A DNA stretch of 64,000 bases from CAYLUN01 sp964386865 (lineage in GTDB: Bacteria > Verrucomicrobiota > Kiritimatiellia > RFP12 > UBA1067). A model generated the notes under the pieces. That model made no database searches, was not told the DNA's origin, and worked only from the letters and a program-made list of their open reading frames with translations. The first letter of the stretch is position 1, and each line of letters opens with the position of its first letter. This document shows, one piece after another, positions 33,175 to 40,887 of this stretch. The DNA is taken from NCBI GenBank assembly GCA_964386865.1, contig CAYLUN010000022.1, positions 1 through 64,000 on the forward strand. Reading direction: 5' to 3'. The position numbers and the translations under genes were made by a program.

Positions 33175-34677
33175 ATGAGAGAAGGAAGACCCGCCAGAAA
33201 AACGTTTCCGATCAACGCGATGATCGAGGGCCGGAAGGTTCTGGTCGTGGGGGGCGGGCGCGTCGGGCAGCGCAAGGTTGAGCTGCTCTTGGAAGCCGGC
33301 GCCCGCGTCACCTTGGTCTGCCCCGCGTGCGTCGGCGAGCTGGTCGCGCTGGCCGACGGCGGCTACATTCGCTTCGAGCCGCGCCTGTTCGCTGACGGCG
33401 ACGTGTCCGGATGCACGCTGGTTTTTGCCTGCACGGATGACAAGCACGTCAACCGGCGCATCCTCGAGGCGTCGCAGGCTGCCGGAATCCCGTGCTGCTG
33501 CGCCGATGGAAACTGGTCCGACGGCGACTTCGTGACCCCCGCGATCATCCGCTCAGGCGACGTGCTGATCGCGGTTTCGACGAGCGGCCGCTCCTGCCGC
33601 CAGTCGCGGCTGATCAAAGACAACCTGCGGAAGCACCTCGACTCGATCGAAAGCTCGGACCTTTTGGTGCTTGGCACCAGCCACGAGTACCTGCTCTCGG
33701 AAGAGCGTGCGCCTTACCACCTCTTGTTGCGCGAGCGCGAGGCGATCGGCGACATGATCCGGCAGGTCTGGGGCGTGCACGAGTTCTTCATCCTGAACAC
33801 GTGCAACCGGATCGAGGTGGTCGCCGCAATCTCGCGCGAGGCGGGAACCAGCGGCATCCTCCGCCGGCTGCTGCGGTTTGACCAGCTGCGCCAGGACCTG
33901 TACTACATGAAGCACAGCTTTGACGCCTTCGCGCACCTGTGCCGCGTGACCGCCGGCCTCGATTCGCAGACGCCCGGCGAGTGCCACGTGGTGTCGCAAA
34001 TCAAGGATGCGGTCGACGAGGCCGCCGCCCGTGGCTGGGCGGGCTCGATCATTCGCGAGCTGTGCGACGCGGCCCTGCATGTTTCGAAGGATCTCCGCCG
34101 CGACGTGGAGCCGCTGCTGGACAGCTCGGAGATCGAAGACGTGGCCCTGCGCTATCTCGACGGTGTCCTGCCGGGACTCAGCGGGCAGACCGCACTCGTG
34201 ATCGGGACGGGCATGGTCGGCCAAGGGCTTATCGCGGGCCTCCTCAAGCGGGGGTGCCGGTGCCTGTGGCTCTACCATCGGAACGCGCCCGCTCTGGACA
34301 AGGAGGCGGCGCCACACGTGGAGGTGGCGCAGCTCGGCGAGTTGGCGCGGGCGCTCCCGCGGGCGGACGTGGTGCTCAGCGCCGTTGACGCGCCGGCGCC
34401 GGTCGTGACGCGCGCGGCGCACCTGTCCGCGCTGAACCCGGCCGGCGCCGTGCTCGTCGACCTCGGCCTGCCCCGCAACATCGACCGGGCTTTGGACGCG
34501 GGCGCGCCGGGCGTTCGCGTGGCCGATCTGGACGTGCTCAAGCAGTGGGCCCGCGTCAACGATGGCACGCGGCTGCGGGTCGACGAGACCTGCCGACGGG
34601 TCATGGACGAGCACCGCGAAATCTACGAGCGCATCCGCCGCAGCATCCAAGGCGAGGCGCCCCAACAAGCGGGCTGA
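33175..34677 (+). CDS. sirC-hemA: Fused precorrin-2 dehydrogenase (SirC/Met8-type) and glutamyl-tRNA reductase
   Basis: 500 residues. Residues about 10-150 are an NAD-binding precorrin-2 dehydrogenase: GGGRVGQRK at 27-34, FACTDDKHVN, CCADGNWSD and STSGRSCRQSRLIKD, which belong to siroheme synthesis. Residues about 160-490 are glutamyl-tRNA reductase, which makes glutamate-1-semialdehyde for all tetrapyrroles: nucleophile Cys210 in LNTCNRIE, GLDSQTPGEC, and the nucleotide loop GTGMVGQ at 344-350. The fusion joins the first and one of the last steps of siroheme synthesis. The next gene starts 17 bases later. No separate hemL or hemB is in the window. Confidence 0.92.
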   Translation: MREGRPARKTFPINAMIEGRKVLVVGGGRVGQRKVELLLEAGARVTLVCPACVGELVALADGGYIRFEPRLFADGDVSGCTLVFACTDDKHVNRRILEASQAAGIPCCCADGNWSDGDFVTPAIIRSGDVLIAVSTSGRSCRQSRLIKDNLRKHLDSIESSDLLVLGTSHEYLLSEERAPYHLLLREREAIGDMIRQVWGVHEFFILNTCNRIEVVAAISREAGTSGILRRLLRFDQLRQDLYYMKHSFDAFAHLCRVTAGLDSQTPGECHVVSQIKDAVDEAAARGWAGSIIRELCDAALHVSKDLRRDVEPLLDSSEIEDVALRYLDGVLPGLSGQTALVIGTGMVGQGLIAGLLKRGCRCLWLYHRNAPALDKEAAPHVEVAQLGELARALPRADVVLSAVDAPAPVVTRAAHLSALNPAGAVLVDLGLPRNIDRALDAGAPGVRVADLDVLKQWARVNDGTRLRVDETCRRVMDEHREIYERIRRSIQGEAPQQAG

Positions 34678-34694
34678 GGAAGGTCGGTCGCACC

Positions 34695-36803
34695 ATGGTC
34701 AAGCAGGTCTTCAAAGTGGGGTCTCGAGGAAGCCGGCTGGCCCTCGTGCAGACGCAGGACGCGCTGGGCCGGCTGGCCGCGCTCTTTCCGGCGCTCGCGT
34801 TCGAGGTCGTGCCCGTTGATACGCCGGGAGACCGCGACCTGACGACGGACCTGCGGGAGAGCCCGGCCGACTTTTTCACGCGCGACCTGGACGACGCGCT
34901 GCGCGAGGGCCGTGTCGACGTGGCCGTACACAGCGCCAAAGACCTGCCCGACCCCGTGCCGGCCGATCTGGACTGGTTCTGGCTGCCGTGGCGCGAGGAT
35001 CCGCGCGATGCGTGGATCTTGCGGCCCGGACAGGCCTTGGGCGACCTGCCGCCGAATCCGGTGGTCGGAATCAGCAGCGTGCGGCGCGGCGCCTGCTGCC
35101 GCTCGCGCTTTCCGCAGGCCGCGCTCAAGCCCATCCGCGGCACGATCCCGTCCCGCCTCGAACAGCTCGACGCGGGCGCGTTTGACGCGATTCTCATGGC
35201 GGGCGCGGCGCTGAACCGGCTCGGGCTTTCCGAGCGCGTGACCGAGTGGGTGCCGCTGTCCGAGCTGCCCGTGCCTGCGGGGCAGGGCTACCTCGCGGTG
35301 ACCTTCCGCGCGGGCGATCCGGTTTGGACGCGGCTGCGCGCGTACTTCGTGAAGGCTGTGCGCTTCGTGGGCGCGGGCGTGGGCTCGGCCGACTTCTGTA
35401 CGTGGGGGGGCGTCAAGGACCTGCGCCACGCCGAGGTGTGCCTGTACGACGTGCTGATGGACGACGCCCTTCTCGCCTTTCTGCCGGCGGACGCCGAGCG
35501 GGTGTTCGTGGGCAAGCGCTGCGGCGACCACACCGTCTCGCAGACCGACATTACGGCGCTGATCGCGACCTGCGCGCGGCAGGGCAGGCGCGTGGTGCGC
35601 CTCAAGGGCGGCGACCCGGGTCTGTTCGGGCGGCTGGCCGAGGAGACGGACGAGCTCGACCGGCTGGCCCTGCCTTACCGCGTGCGTGCCGGCGTGAGTG
35701 CGCTGACCGTCGGCACGACGGGCACAGGCCTGCTGCTGACCCGCCGCGGCGTGTCGAGGGGGTTCACCGCCCTGACCCCGCGCGCTCAGGGCGGGCGTGT
35801 CGCGGGGGTGTCGCTGGACGTCCGCAAGAACCTGCCGATCGTACTCTTCATGTCGGTCCGAGTCGCGGGCGATGTGGCGCGCCAACTGCTGTCCGAGGCG
35901 TGGCCCGCGGAGACGCCCGCCGCGCTCGTGCTCAACGCCGGGGCGGACGACGAGGCCATCTCTCGCACGACGCTGGCGGGCCTGGCCAGCGGCGTCGCCT
36001 GCGGGGGCGAGTCGGACGCGCCTGGCCTGCTGGTCATCGGCGCGGCCGCCGCGGGCGGCTATCGGCGCGATACGGGCGCGCTGTGCCGGTGCCGCGTGCT
36101 GCTAACGTGCAGCGAGGCGCTGCTCGAGAAGGCCGCCCTGCGCGTGGTCGATTTCGGCGGCTTGCCGCTCCTGCGGCCGCTGATCCGCCTGGCGCCCTGC
36201 GCGGACGCGGCTGCGGCCGTGGCCCGGGTCGCGTCCTACGACTGGGCAGTCTTGACGTCGCCGTCCGCTGTGCACCTTTTCATGGAGCTGGCCCGCGCCG
36301 CCGGCGTCGATCTGCGCCGGCTGCCCAAGGTGATGGCGTGCGGCCCGGGCAGCGTCGCGGCCTTTGAAAGCCACGGCGTGAAGCCCGAGCTCTCCCCGCC
36401 TATGGACTACAGCGCCGAGGGTTTGGCCGCGCTGCTGAAAGACCTGCCGCTCGGCGGGCAGCGCGTGCTGCGGCTGCGCTCGGAGAAGGCGGGCGCGCTT
36501 TTGGCCGACGCCCTGCGCCAGCGGGGCGCGTCGGTCGATGACGTGCAGCTCTACACGAACGACCCCGTGACGTATGAGCGGCTGCCCGCGTTCGACGCGG
36601 TGTTCTTCGCCAGCGCGTCGGCGGTCGAGGTGTTCTTCCGCCGTCACGCTCACGTGAGCCTCGACGGCAAGACGGTGGTGGCGATCGGCAAGCCGACGGC
36701 CGCCGCGCTGGCTGCGGCCGGGCGCGCGCCGGACGTGGTGCCCGCCGAGCAGACCGTCGAGGGCGCGATTGACGCGCTGGCGCGGGCCCGGGTGTTCGCG
36801 TGA
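34695..36803 (+). CDS. hemC-cobA-hemD: Fused porphobilinogen deaminase (domains 1-2 only), uroporphyrinogen-III C-methyltransferase and uroporphyrinogen-III synthase
   Basis: 702 residues, three enzymes in one chain. Residues 1-217 are HemC: VGSRGSRLALVQT, HSAKD with catalytic Asp83, and SSVRR (Arg130, Arg131), matching E. coli Lys83/Asp84/Arg131/Arg132. The HemC part ends just after GQGYLAV; the usual third domain, which carries the cysteine for the dipyrromethane cofactor, is missing. From about 219 the SUMT begins (VGAGVGSADF, VGKRCGDH, RLKGGDPGLFGR). HemD occupies about 466-702. Together these take porphobilinogen to uroporphyrinogen III and methylate it towards siroheme. Gene neighbours confirm the pathway. 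Confidence 0.92.
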   Translation: MVKQVFKVGSRGSRLALVQTQDALGRLAALFPALAFEVVPVDTPGDRDLTTDLRESPADFFTRDLDDALREGRVDVAVHSAKDLPDPVPADLDWFWLPWREDPRDAWILRPGQALGDLPPNPVVGISSVRRGACCRSRFPQAALKPIRGTIPSRLEQLDAGAFDAILMAGAALNRLGLSERVTEWVPLSELPVPAGQGYLAVTFRAGDPVWTRLRAYFVKAVRFVGAGVGSADFCTWGGVKDLRHAEVCLYDVLMDDALLAFLPADAERVFVGKRCGDHTVSQTDITALIATCARQGRRVVRLKGGDPGLFGRLAEETDELDRLALPYRVRAGVSALTVGTTGTGLLLTRRGVSRGFTALTPRAQGGRVAGVSLDVRKNLPIVLFMSVRVAGDVARQLLSEAWPAETPAALVLNAGADDEAISRTTLAGLASGVACGGESDAPGLLVIGAAAAGGYRRDTGALCRCRVLLTCSEALLEKAALRVVDFGGLPLLRPLIRLAPCADAAAAVARVASYDWAVLTSPSAVHLFMELARAAGVDLRRLPKVMACGPGSVAAFESHGVKPELSPPMDYSAEGLAALLKDLPLGGQRVLRLRSEKAGALLADALRQRGASVDDVQLYTNDPVTYERLPAFDAVFFASASAVEVFFRRHAHVSLDGKTVVAIGKPTAAALAAAGRAPDVVPAEQTVEGAIDALARARVFA

Positions 36804-37996
36804 GCGGCTTGAGGCGCATTGAACGCGCCGATTTGCTCGCCGAGCTGACAGGGCGGATTCTGCCTTACTGGATGGAGCACGTTCCAGACAACGCCTGCGG
36901 CGGATATTACGGCCGCATCGACGGCGAAGGTCACCTGCACCCCGAGGCGCTGAAGGGGTGCGTGCTGCATGCTCGAATCCTCTGGACGTTCGCGGCGGCG
37001 GCCCGGACGTTGAAGCGGCCGGACTACCTGCCGTACGCCGAGCGGGCCTATGGGTTTCTGCTGCGCGCGTTCAACGACCCGCTGCACGGCGGCGTGTTTT
37101 GGAGCGCCGACCGGCGCGGTCATCCCGTAGACATGCGAAAGCAGGTGTACGCGAACGCGTTCGCGATCTATGCGCTGGCCGAATACGCGCAAGCGTCCGG
37201 CGATCTGCACGCGCTCGACCTGGCGCACGAGCTGTTCGAGCTGCTCGAGCGGCACAGCCGGGACGGCGAACACGGCGGGTATCTCGAGGCGTTCACGCGC
37301 GGCTGGCGCCCGCTCGCGGACGTCCGGCTGAGCGCCAAGGACGAGAACGAAAAGAAAAGCATGAACACGCACTTGCACGTGCTGGAGGCGTACGCCGCCC
37401 TTTTCCGCGCGCGGCCCGGTCAACTGGTGAAGGAGGCGCTCAAGGCGCTGCTTGACGTGTTCGTCACGCGCATTGTCAACGCGGAAACGGGCCACCTGAA
37501 CCTCTTTCTGACGGAGCGGTGGGCGCGCACCTCGACGCGGGTTTCGTATGGGCATGAGGTCGAGGCCTCCTGGCTGCTCGACGAGGCGGCGGAGGCGGTG
37601 GGCGAGAAGGGGGTTGTTCGTCGCGTGCGGTCGGCGGCGGCCGCGCTCGCCGAGGCCGCGTGCGAGGGGTTGCAGCCGGACGGCAGCCTGATCAACGAGC
37701 GCGATGCCGCGAGCGGGCACGCCGACCTGCGCCGGGACTGGTGGCCGCAGGCGGAGGCGGTCGTCGGGTTCCTGAACGCGTGGCAGCGGACGGGGCAGGC
37801 TGTGTGGCTGGAGCGGGCCGAAGCGTCATGGGCGTTCATCCGCGCTCACCTGGTCGACGAGAAGAACGGCGAGTGGTTCTGGGGTGTGGACGAGTCGCTT
37901 CGGCCGTCTCTCGCGGAGGACAAGGTTGGCTTGTGGAAGTGCCCGTACCACAACGGGCGGATGTGCCTGGAGGCGCTCGCTCGCATCGGCGATTAG
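36800..37996 (+). CDS. AGE family epimerase/isomerase (cellobiose 2-epimerase-like)
   Basis: 398 residues from a GTG that overlaps the stop of the tetrapyrrole gene by four bases, so translation is coupled. An alpha6/alpha6 barrel is indicated by GGYYGRID, KGCVLHARILWTFA and KSMNTHLHVLEAYA. The catalytic histidine region YGHEVEASWLL and WWPQAEAVVGF are conserved, and WKCPYHNGRMCLE closes the protein. The cellobiose 2-epimerase branch turns the reducing glucose of beta-1,4 disaccharides into mannose; the GlcNAc 2-epimerase branch is the alternative. Placement after haem genes seems incidental, but the spacing shows shared transcription. Confidence 0.9.
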   Translation: MSGLRRIERADLLAELTGRILPYWMEHVPDNACGGYYGRIDGEGHLHPEALKGCVLHARILWTFAAAARTLKRPDYLPYAERAYGFLLRAFNDPLHGGVFWSADRRGHPVDMRKQVYANAFAIYALAEYAQASGDLHALDLAHELFELLERHSRDGEHGGYLEAFTRGWRPLADVRLSAKDENEKKSMNTHLHVLEAYAALFRARPGQLVKEALKALLDVFVTRIVNAETGHLNLFLTERWARTSTRVSYGHEVEASWLLDEAAEAVGEKGVVRRVRSAAAALAEAACEGLQPDGSLINERDAASGHADLRRDWWPQAEAVVGFLNAWQRTGQAVWLERAEASWAFIRAHLVDEKNGEWFWGVDESLRPSLAEDKVGLWKCPYHNGRMCLEALARIGD

Positions 37997-38015
37997 GCTC
38001 GCGGGAGCGCGAGCC
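37996..38015 (+). terminator. Hairpin directly after the epimerase stop codon
   Basis: A perfect 8-bp GC-rich stem (37996-38003 with 38008-38015) with a four-base loop begins at the last base of the stop codon. No T tract follows, so it may be a weak terminator or only an mRNA 3' stabiliser. Confidence 0.4.
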
Positions 38016-38091
38016 CCTGAAGGCCTGGCAAGCACGCGCCGTGCTGCCGGCTTGAGCCCAGCTTCTCTTCTGGCGTGGCAGGTCCTTGGCG

Positions 38092-38697
38092 TCAGAAGAG
38101 TTCGGGCTGCTGGGGGCCGGCCGGCGTGGGCGGCTGAACGTCAGTGTCGTCGTCGGGCCAGGGTGCCCTGAAAGCCTCTGGCAGCGACAGGAGCGGCAGG
38201 TCGGGGTTGAGCCAGCCGCTCAGGAGGTCGGCCCGCAGGATCACCGGCATGCGGCGGTGGGCGCGGCGCACGCGCGCGTTGGGCTCTGTGGTCAGGATCA
38301 CGACGTCGCCGTCGGCGTTCAGCAGGCCCGCGAGGCCGAAGACGGGCGTAGATTTCAGCGAGAAGAACCAAGGCTCCGAGCCGCCTCGCACGCGCCGCGA
38401 CTCGTAGAAGCCGCTCGCCGGGAGCACGCAGCGGCGCGCGTCGGCGTGGCGCGAGAAGAGCGGCTTCTGGCTGAGCGTTTCGGAGCGGGCGTTCGCCAGC
38501 AGGCCGCCGTCAGGCTTCGGCCAGCCCCAGCGGCGCGCGGTGAGCGTGCGGCGCCCACCTGCGGGCAGGACGGCGACCTCCTGCCCCAGCGCGAAGTCGG
38601 CCCGGGGAGGCGGAGGCGGCCGCGACAGATCCGGCAGCGCAGCGAAGAACGCCTCGACCGTCTCCAGCGTCAGCTTGCATGAGAAGCGCGTGCACAT
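38092..38697 (-). CDS. SRAP domain protein (YedK/HMCES-like DNA-protein crosslink at abasic sites)
   Basis: 201 residues. Family members cap abasic sites in single-stranded DNA by a covalent bond through the N-terminal cysteine, here Cys2 exposed after Met removal. The motifs are MCTRFS at the start, NARSET in the active-site loop, RCVLPASGFYES with the catalytic Glu, and HRRMPVIL with the active His. It begins seven bases after the stop of the GH27 gene and shares its transcript, with AAGG as a ribosome site. Confidence 0.94.
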   Translation of the reverse strand: MCTRFSCKLTLETVEAFFAALPDLSRPPPPPRADFALGQEVAVLPAGGRRTLTARRWGWPKPDGGLLANARSETLSQKPLFSRHADARRCVLPASGFYESRRVRGGSEPWFFSLKSTPVFGLAGLLNADGDVVILTTEPNARVRRAHRRMPVILRADLLSGWLNPDLPLLSLPEAFRAPWPDDDTDVQPPTPAGPQQPELF

Positions 38698-38704
38698 AAG
38701 CGCC

Positions 38705-40666
38705 TTACTGCGGGAAGAGCCGGACGAGCTGGGTGCCGTGGCCCGGCACGGTGGCCTCGTAGCGGTCGCTGAAAAGGCCTTCGTCCTTCTGCCGCCACAC
38801 GTCGCGCACGCGCTGCCGGCCGGTCAGCCCGAGCGCCTTGAAGTCAACGCCGACCTCCCCCGTCATGAAGCTGCGGTTGACGAGGCCGACGACCCACGAG
38901 CCGTCCGACATCCGCTTGGCCCACACGTCGCCGCCGTCGGCGCGCTGCACGCGCGCGGCCTGCTGGCCTAGCGGATCCTGGTTGACCTCGAGCACCTCGT
39001 CGTTGGTGAGCAGGTTCAGCGTGAAGGCGTCGAGCTGCGTCATGTCGCAGCCGATCAGCAGCGGCGAGCAGAGCAGGCACCAGAGCGACATGTGCGTATA
39101 CTGCTCGTTCGGGGTGAGGCGCGTGGGGTGCAAGTTGCCCCAGCCGACCATGCCGACGATCAGCATGTCGGGGTCGTTCCAGCAGCCGGGCCGGGCGAAG
39201 AGCTCGAGCCCGTCCTGCGCGTCGGCGATCTTCGACATGCTGTCCCACGTGTCGACGATGTCTCCCGTGGTGCGCCAGCACTGCCCGCCGGCCCGATCGC
39301 CCCACGCGGAGACGTTGCCCATGCCGTACTGGCAGAGGCTGTGGACAATGTCTCGCTTCTGGGCGCGCAGCGAGGTCGTCATCAGCTGGTAGGGGCGCAT
39401 GAGCTCCTTGAGGGTGGACGAACCGGAAACCTGCGAGTAGCTGCACCAGTCGTACTTCAGGTAGTCGTAGCCCCACTCGGCGTAGGTCTGGGCATCCTGC
39501 GCCTCGTGCTGCCAGCTGCCCACGCAGCCGCCGCAGGTGGTGGGGCCGGGCGATGAGTAAAGCCCGATCTTCAGGCCGAGCCCGTGTACGTAGTCGGCGA
39601 GCCCTTTCATGTCCGGGAAGCGCGTGTTGGGCAGGATGCGTCCGCCGGCGTCGCGAGCCGGCCCGATGAGGGACGCGTCGCTTTTCTCGTCGGGCTTGGT
39701 CTGCCAGAAGTCGTCGATGTTGACGTACGTCCAGCCGTGGTTGACGAGCCCGCTCTCCACCATCGCGATGGCCGCTTGGCGGATCTTCTCGTCCGACACC
39801 GCGTGCGCGAAGCAGTTCCACGAGTTCCAGCCCATGGGAGGGGTGAGGGCGATCCGGTCGCCGACCTCCAGCCGCCACTCGCGCTCGGCCTTGCCCTTGG
39901 CGTTCGCGGCGGTGAAGGCGACGGTGTAGGCGCCGGGCTTGGCGACTGCGCCGGTCAGGATGCCCGTGGCGCGGTCGAGCGAGAGGCCTTCCGGCAGGCC
40001 TTTGGCCGTGAAGGCCATGGGCCGGTCGCCCGTGGCGGAGACGGTGAATAGCACCGGGCTTCCGGGGCGGACGCCATAGATGCGGGCGCCGGTGAGGCGC
40101 GGCGCGGCGGGGGGCGGCGGCGTGAGGATGCCGAGCTGCTCCGTCAGCGGGCGGTCAGAGGGCTTGAGCGCCGCGCCGTCCTTCAGCGTGAAAAACGCCT
40201 CGCACCAGTCGGCGTGGTCGAACGAGTCGCCGTCGCCGCTGTCTGAGACGTGTAGGATCACGCGCTTGGCGCCCGTCAGGTCAGCCTTGAGCTTCTTGGC
40301 GGCCATGGTCGCCCGCACCTGCTTGGTCTGGGCGACCAGCTTCTGATCCGCGTAGACGTGGAACACGACGGAGCCCTTGCCGCGAATCAGCTCCTCGTCG
40401 TCCACGCCGACCTGCGCCTCGAAAGACAGCGCGTTGCCGTTGGCCTCCAGCACATACCAGCTCTCGGCATGCGTGCCGACGCCGCGCTCGAAGCGTTTGC
40501 CGTCGACAGTCAGCGGGTTGCCGGCAACCGAGCGCTTGGCCTGCGGCTTCTCCCAGCCGCAGGTCATGGCCGAGAGGTCGAGTTCGTCGAGCCAGACGGT
40601 CGTATCGGCCAGGGCGGGCGCCGCAAAGGCGAGAGCGGGAAGCAGGAAGAAGTGGGCAGAACGCAT
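38705..40666 (-). CDS. Secreted GH27 alpha-galactosidase-type enzyme with N-terminal NPCBM domain
   Basis: 653 residues with a signal peptide (1-20). Residues about 22-165 are an NPCBM carbohydrate-binding domain (ERGVGTHAESWYVLEANG, RVILHVSDSGDGDSFDHADW). A short Ig-like putative domain (190-270) follows. The GH27 barrel starts at PPMGWNSWNCF (276-286), with YVNIDDFWQ, the nucleophile Asp406 in YLKYDWC and the acid/base Asp469 in RTTGDI. It releases terminal alpha-galactose (or N-acetylgalactosamine) from plant or algal glycans. GGAGG precedes the ATG and a clear promoter lies upstream. Confidence 0.93.
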   Translation of the reverse strand: MRSAHFFLLPALAFAAPALADTTVWLDELDLSAMTCGWEKPQAKRSVAGNPLTVDGKRFERGVGTHAESWYVLEANGNALSFEAQVGVDDEELIRGKGSVVFHVYADQKLVAQTKQVRATMAAKKLKADLTGAKRVILHVSDSGDGDSFDHADWCEAFFTLKDGAALKPSDRPLTEQLGILTPPPPAAPRLTGARIYGVRPGSPVLFTVSATGDRPMAFTAKGLPEGLSLDRATGILTGAVAKPGAYTVAFTAANAKGKAEREWRLEVGDRIALTPPMGWNSWNCFAHAVSDEKIRQAAIAMVESGLVNHGWTYVNIDDFWQTKPDEKSDASLIGPARDAGGRILPNTRFPDMKGLADYVHGLGLKIGLYSSPGPTTCGGCVGSWQHEAQDAQTYAEWGYDYLKYDWCSYSQVSGSSTLKELMRPYQLMTTSLRAQKRDIVHSLCQYGMGNVSAWGDRAGGQCWRTTGDIVDTWDSMSKIADAQDGLELFARPGCWNDPDMLIVGMVGWGNLHPTRLTPNEQYTHMSLWCLLCSPLLIGCDMTQLDAFTLNLLTNDEVLEVNQDPLGQQAARVQRADGGDVWAKRMSDGSWVVGLVNRSFMTGEVGVDFKALGLTGRQRVRDVWRQKDEGLFSDRYEATVPGHGTQLVRLFPQ

Positions 40667-40689
40667 AGGGAACCTCCAAACAGATCGAT

Positions 40690-40718
40690 ATTATCCTACG
40701 AAGCCATCCGGATGGAAA
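40690..40718 (-). promoter_or_regulatory. Promoter of the GH27-SRAP operon
   Basis: On the minus strand TTTCCA (40718-40713) and GATAAT (40695-40690) are 17 bases apart, about 24 bases before the start codon at 40666. Confidence 0.5.
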
Positions 40719-40800
40719 GCCGCATTTATTGCGCCCCAGCCATTTCAATTAGGGCATAATTTGAATTGCTGCAAGAAGGTAGTGTTAGGAGCGGGGTGGC

Positions 40801-40825
40801 TGGAAAACAGGCGGTTGGAAAACAG
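40801..40825 (+). repeat. Direct repeat of a 10-mer, period 15
   Basis: TGGAAAACAG occurs at 40801-40810 and 40816-40825. It lies upstream of the glycosidase-like gene start (40888) and of a -10-like TACACT at 40849-40854, so it could be an operator. Confidence 0.35.
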
Positions 40826-40887
40826 ATGCCGTGCGCGATGCTTTGGTGTACACTGAAAAATGAAAATTCATTGGCTTAGGGGGGGTT

